Source of the DNA: Deltaproteobacteria bacterium
GTDB lineage: Bacteria > Desulfobacterota > Desulfarculia > Adiutricales > Adiutricaceae
NCBI GenBank assembly: GCA_031288745.1
Contig: JAITQT010000483.1
Coordinates: 1 to 5,527 of the forward strand
Reading direction: 5' to 3'
Length of the DNA: 5,527 bases
Under the pieces are notes generated by a model, which had not been told where the DNA came from, searched no databases, and was given only the letters and a program-made list of their open reading frames with translations. The translations under genes and the position numbers were made by a program. Within the stretch, counting starts at the first letter, position 1. Every line of letters begins with the position of its first letter. Positions 5,115-5,527 of the stretch are shown in pieces.

Positions 5115-5440
5115 CTAAAGTGTCGGATATAGTCGTAGCAGTTTCACCCTTGCGTCAGCGGTTCGGAACTGCCAGATGATTTTAGAATCCCTGTTGTTCC
5201 TGTCTTTTTGCCAGATATTAACTTCATCTCTTATCATGTTAATGTCTGGAATTCTACGTTCTAAATAATTGGCTTTTTAGGACACTAAGCTCTATCTCGG
5301 CAACATTTAACCAGCTACCATGTTTTGGAGTAAAATGTATTTCAAGCTTATTAGCTATCTTTAGAGCCACTTCCGGTGGAAAAGCTTCATAAAGAGAACC
5401 AATATCATGGTATTCAAATTGTCCATGATTGATAGAAGCG
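5115..5440 (-). pseudogene. C-terminal remnant of an IS630-family transposase, frameshifted
   Basis: On the minus strand three frame segments join into the DDE-domain tail of an IS630-family transposase. IMDNLNT (about 5429-5409) is the strand holding the second catalytic Asp. After a one-base deletion near 5410 the frame continues DIGSLYEAFPPEVALK, then HFTPKHGSWLNVAEIELSV, with the final catalytic Glu expected in AEIE. After one extra T near 5264 the frame resumes LERRIPDI and runs to RLYPTL and TAG at 5115. All N-terminal parts, including the helix-turn-helix region and first Asp, are missing. Upstream of the remnant (towards 5527) stops occur in all frames and no homology is visible. The order and spacing of motifs make the family call firm; the copy is clearly dead. 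Confidence 0.85.
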
Positions 5441-5527
5441 CAAAAAGTCCCCTTTATTCAGGCCTTAAATTTGTAATATGTCCTTATTACTAGTCAATTT
5501 GTTAGACTATTTTGCTTTTAAGAGGTT
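5441..5527. other. AT-rich sequence at the truncated edge of the IS630 remnant
   Basis: Transposase similarity stops around 5440 and the remaining bases are AT-rich with stops in all frames. This is either a deletion breakpoint or transposase sequence too decayed to recognise. Confidence 0.35.

Noticed and set aside
5455..5462. TATTCAGG octamer shared with the IS66 end, near the break in IS630 similarity
   Set aside because: The match is too short and the flanking bases differ from GTAAC, so a second IS66 end cannot be claimed.
1..5527. CRISPR array, rRNA, RNase P RNA, SRP RNA, 6S RNA, tmRNA or known riboswitch
   Set aside because: I looked for repeat-spacer periodicity and the conserved cores of these RNAs on both strands and found none.

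Overview
The window is a gene-poor stretch of a Gram-negative bacterial chromosome. It holds one intact, confidently recognised protein gene, one intact tRNA gene, and several remnants of mobile elements. The type IV pilus / type II secretion inner-membrane protein (PilC/PulF/GspF family) points to an organism with a type IV pilus or a related machine. The general look (moderate-GC genes, AT-rich spacers, decayed IS66 and IS630 copies) would suit a deltaproteobacterium-like lineage or a symbiont undergoing genome decay. That taxonomic guess is inference and not secure.

Left part (1-1070): the 3' part of an unidentified plus-strand reading frame (2-145) runs straight into an IS66-type element. 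The element is bounded by a 24-nt imperfect inverted repeat (142-165 and 1046-1069) that begins with GTAA. It carries its own promoter and the N-terminal part of an IS66 transposase, broken by frameshifts and stops (341-754). It is only about 0.93 kb long, so most of the transposase is gone. A strong hairpin terminator (777-811) and a second perfect inverted repeat (855-887) fill its right half.

Centre-left (1070-2800): pilC/gspF lies on the minus strand (2466 to 1255) with a good ribosome binding site and a terminator just downstream (1173-1194). Upstream is a roughly 230-nt region with a possible sigma70 promoter and a stable hairpin but no convincing gene, so pilC looks like a solo transcription unit. 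Past its terminator, a strong Shine-Dalgarno sequence on the same strand (1119-1125) leads only to a 17-codon frame that ends inside the IS66 terminal repeat, perhaps the stump of a former neighbour.

Centre-right (2800-4140): about 450 bases without a clear gene are followed by two small plus-strand frames of unknown function (3259-3513 and 3510-3728) that overlap by TTGA. They are followed by two REP-like hairpins with TAAA loops, in direct orientation with a 65-nt period (3734-3826). A small minus-strand frame (3837-4001) is the last candidate before an empty stretch.

Right part (4140-5527): a tRNA with anticodon CAT (4282-4356) has its own plausible promoter and a textbook terminator. Beyond it lies an unrecognised plus-strand frame (4684-4995). 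The window ends with a frameshifted 5'-truncated remnant of an IS630-family transposase on the minus strand (5440 to 5115). I see no CRISPR array, no rRNA, no intact mobile element and no defence system. The picture is one of insertion-sequence decay around a conserved pilus gene and a conserved tRNA gene.
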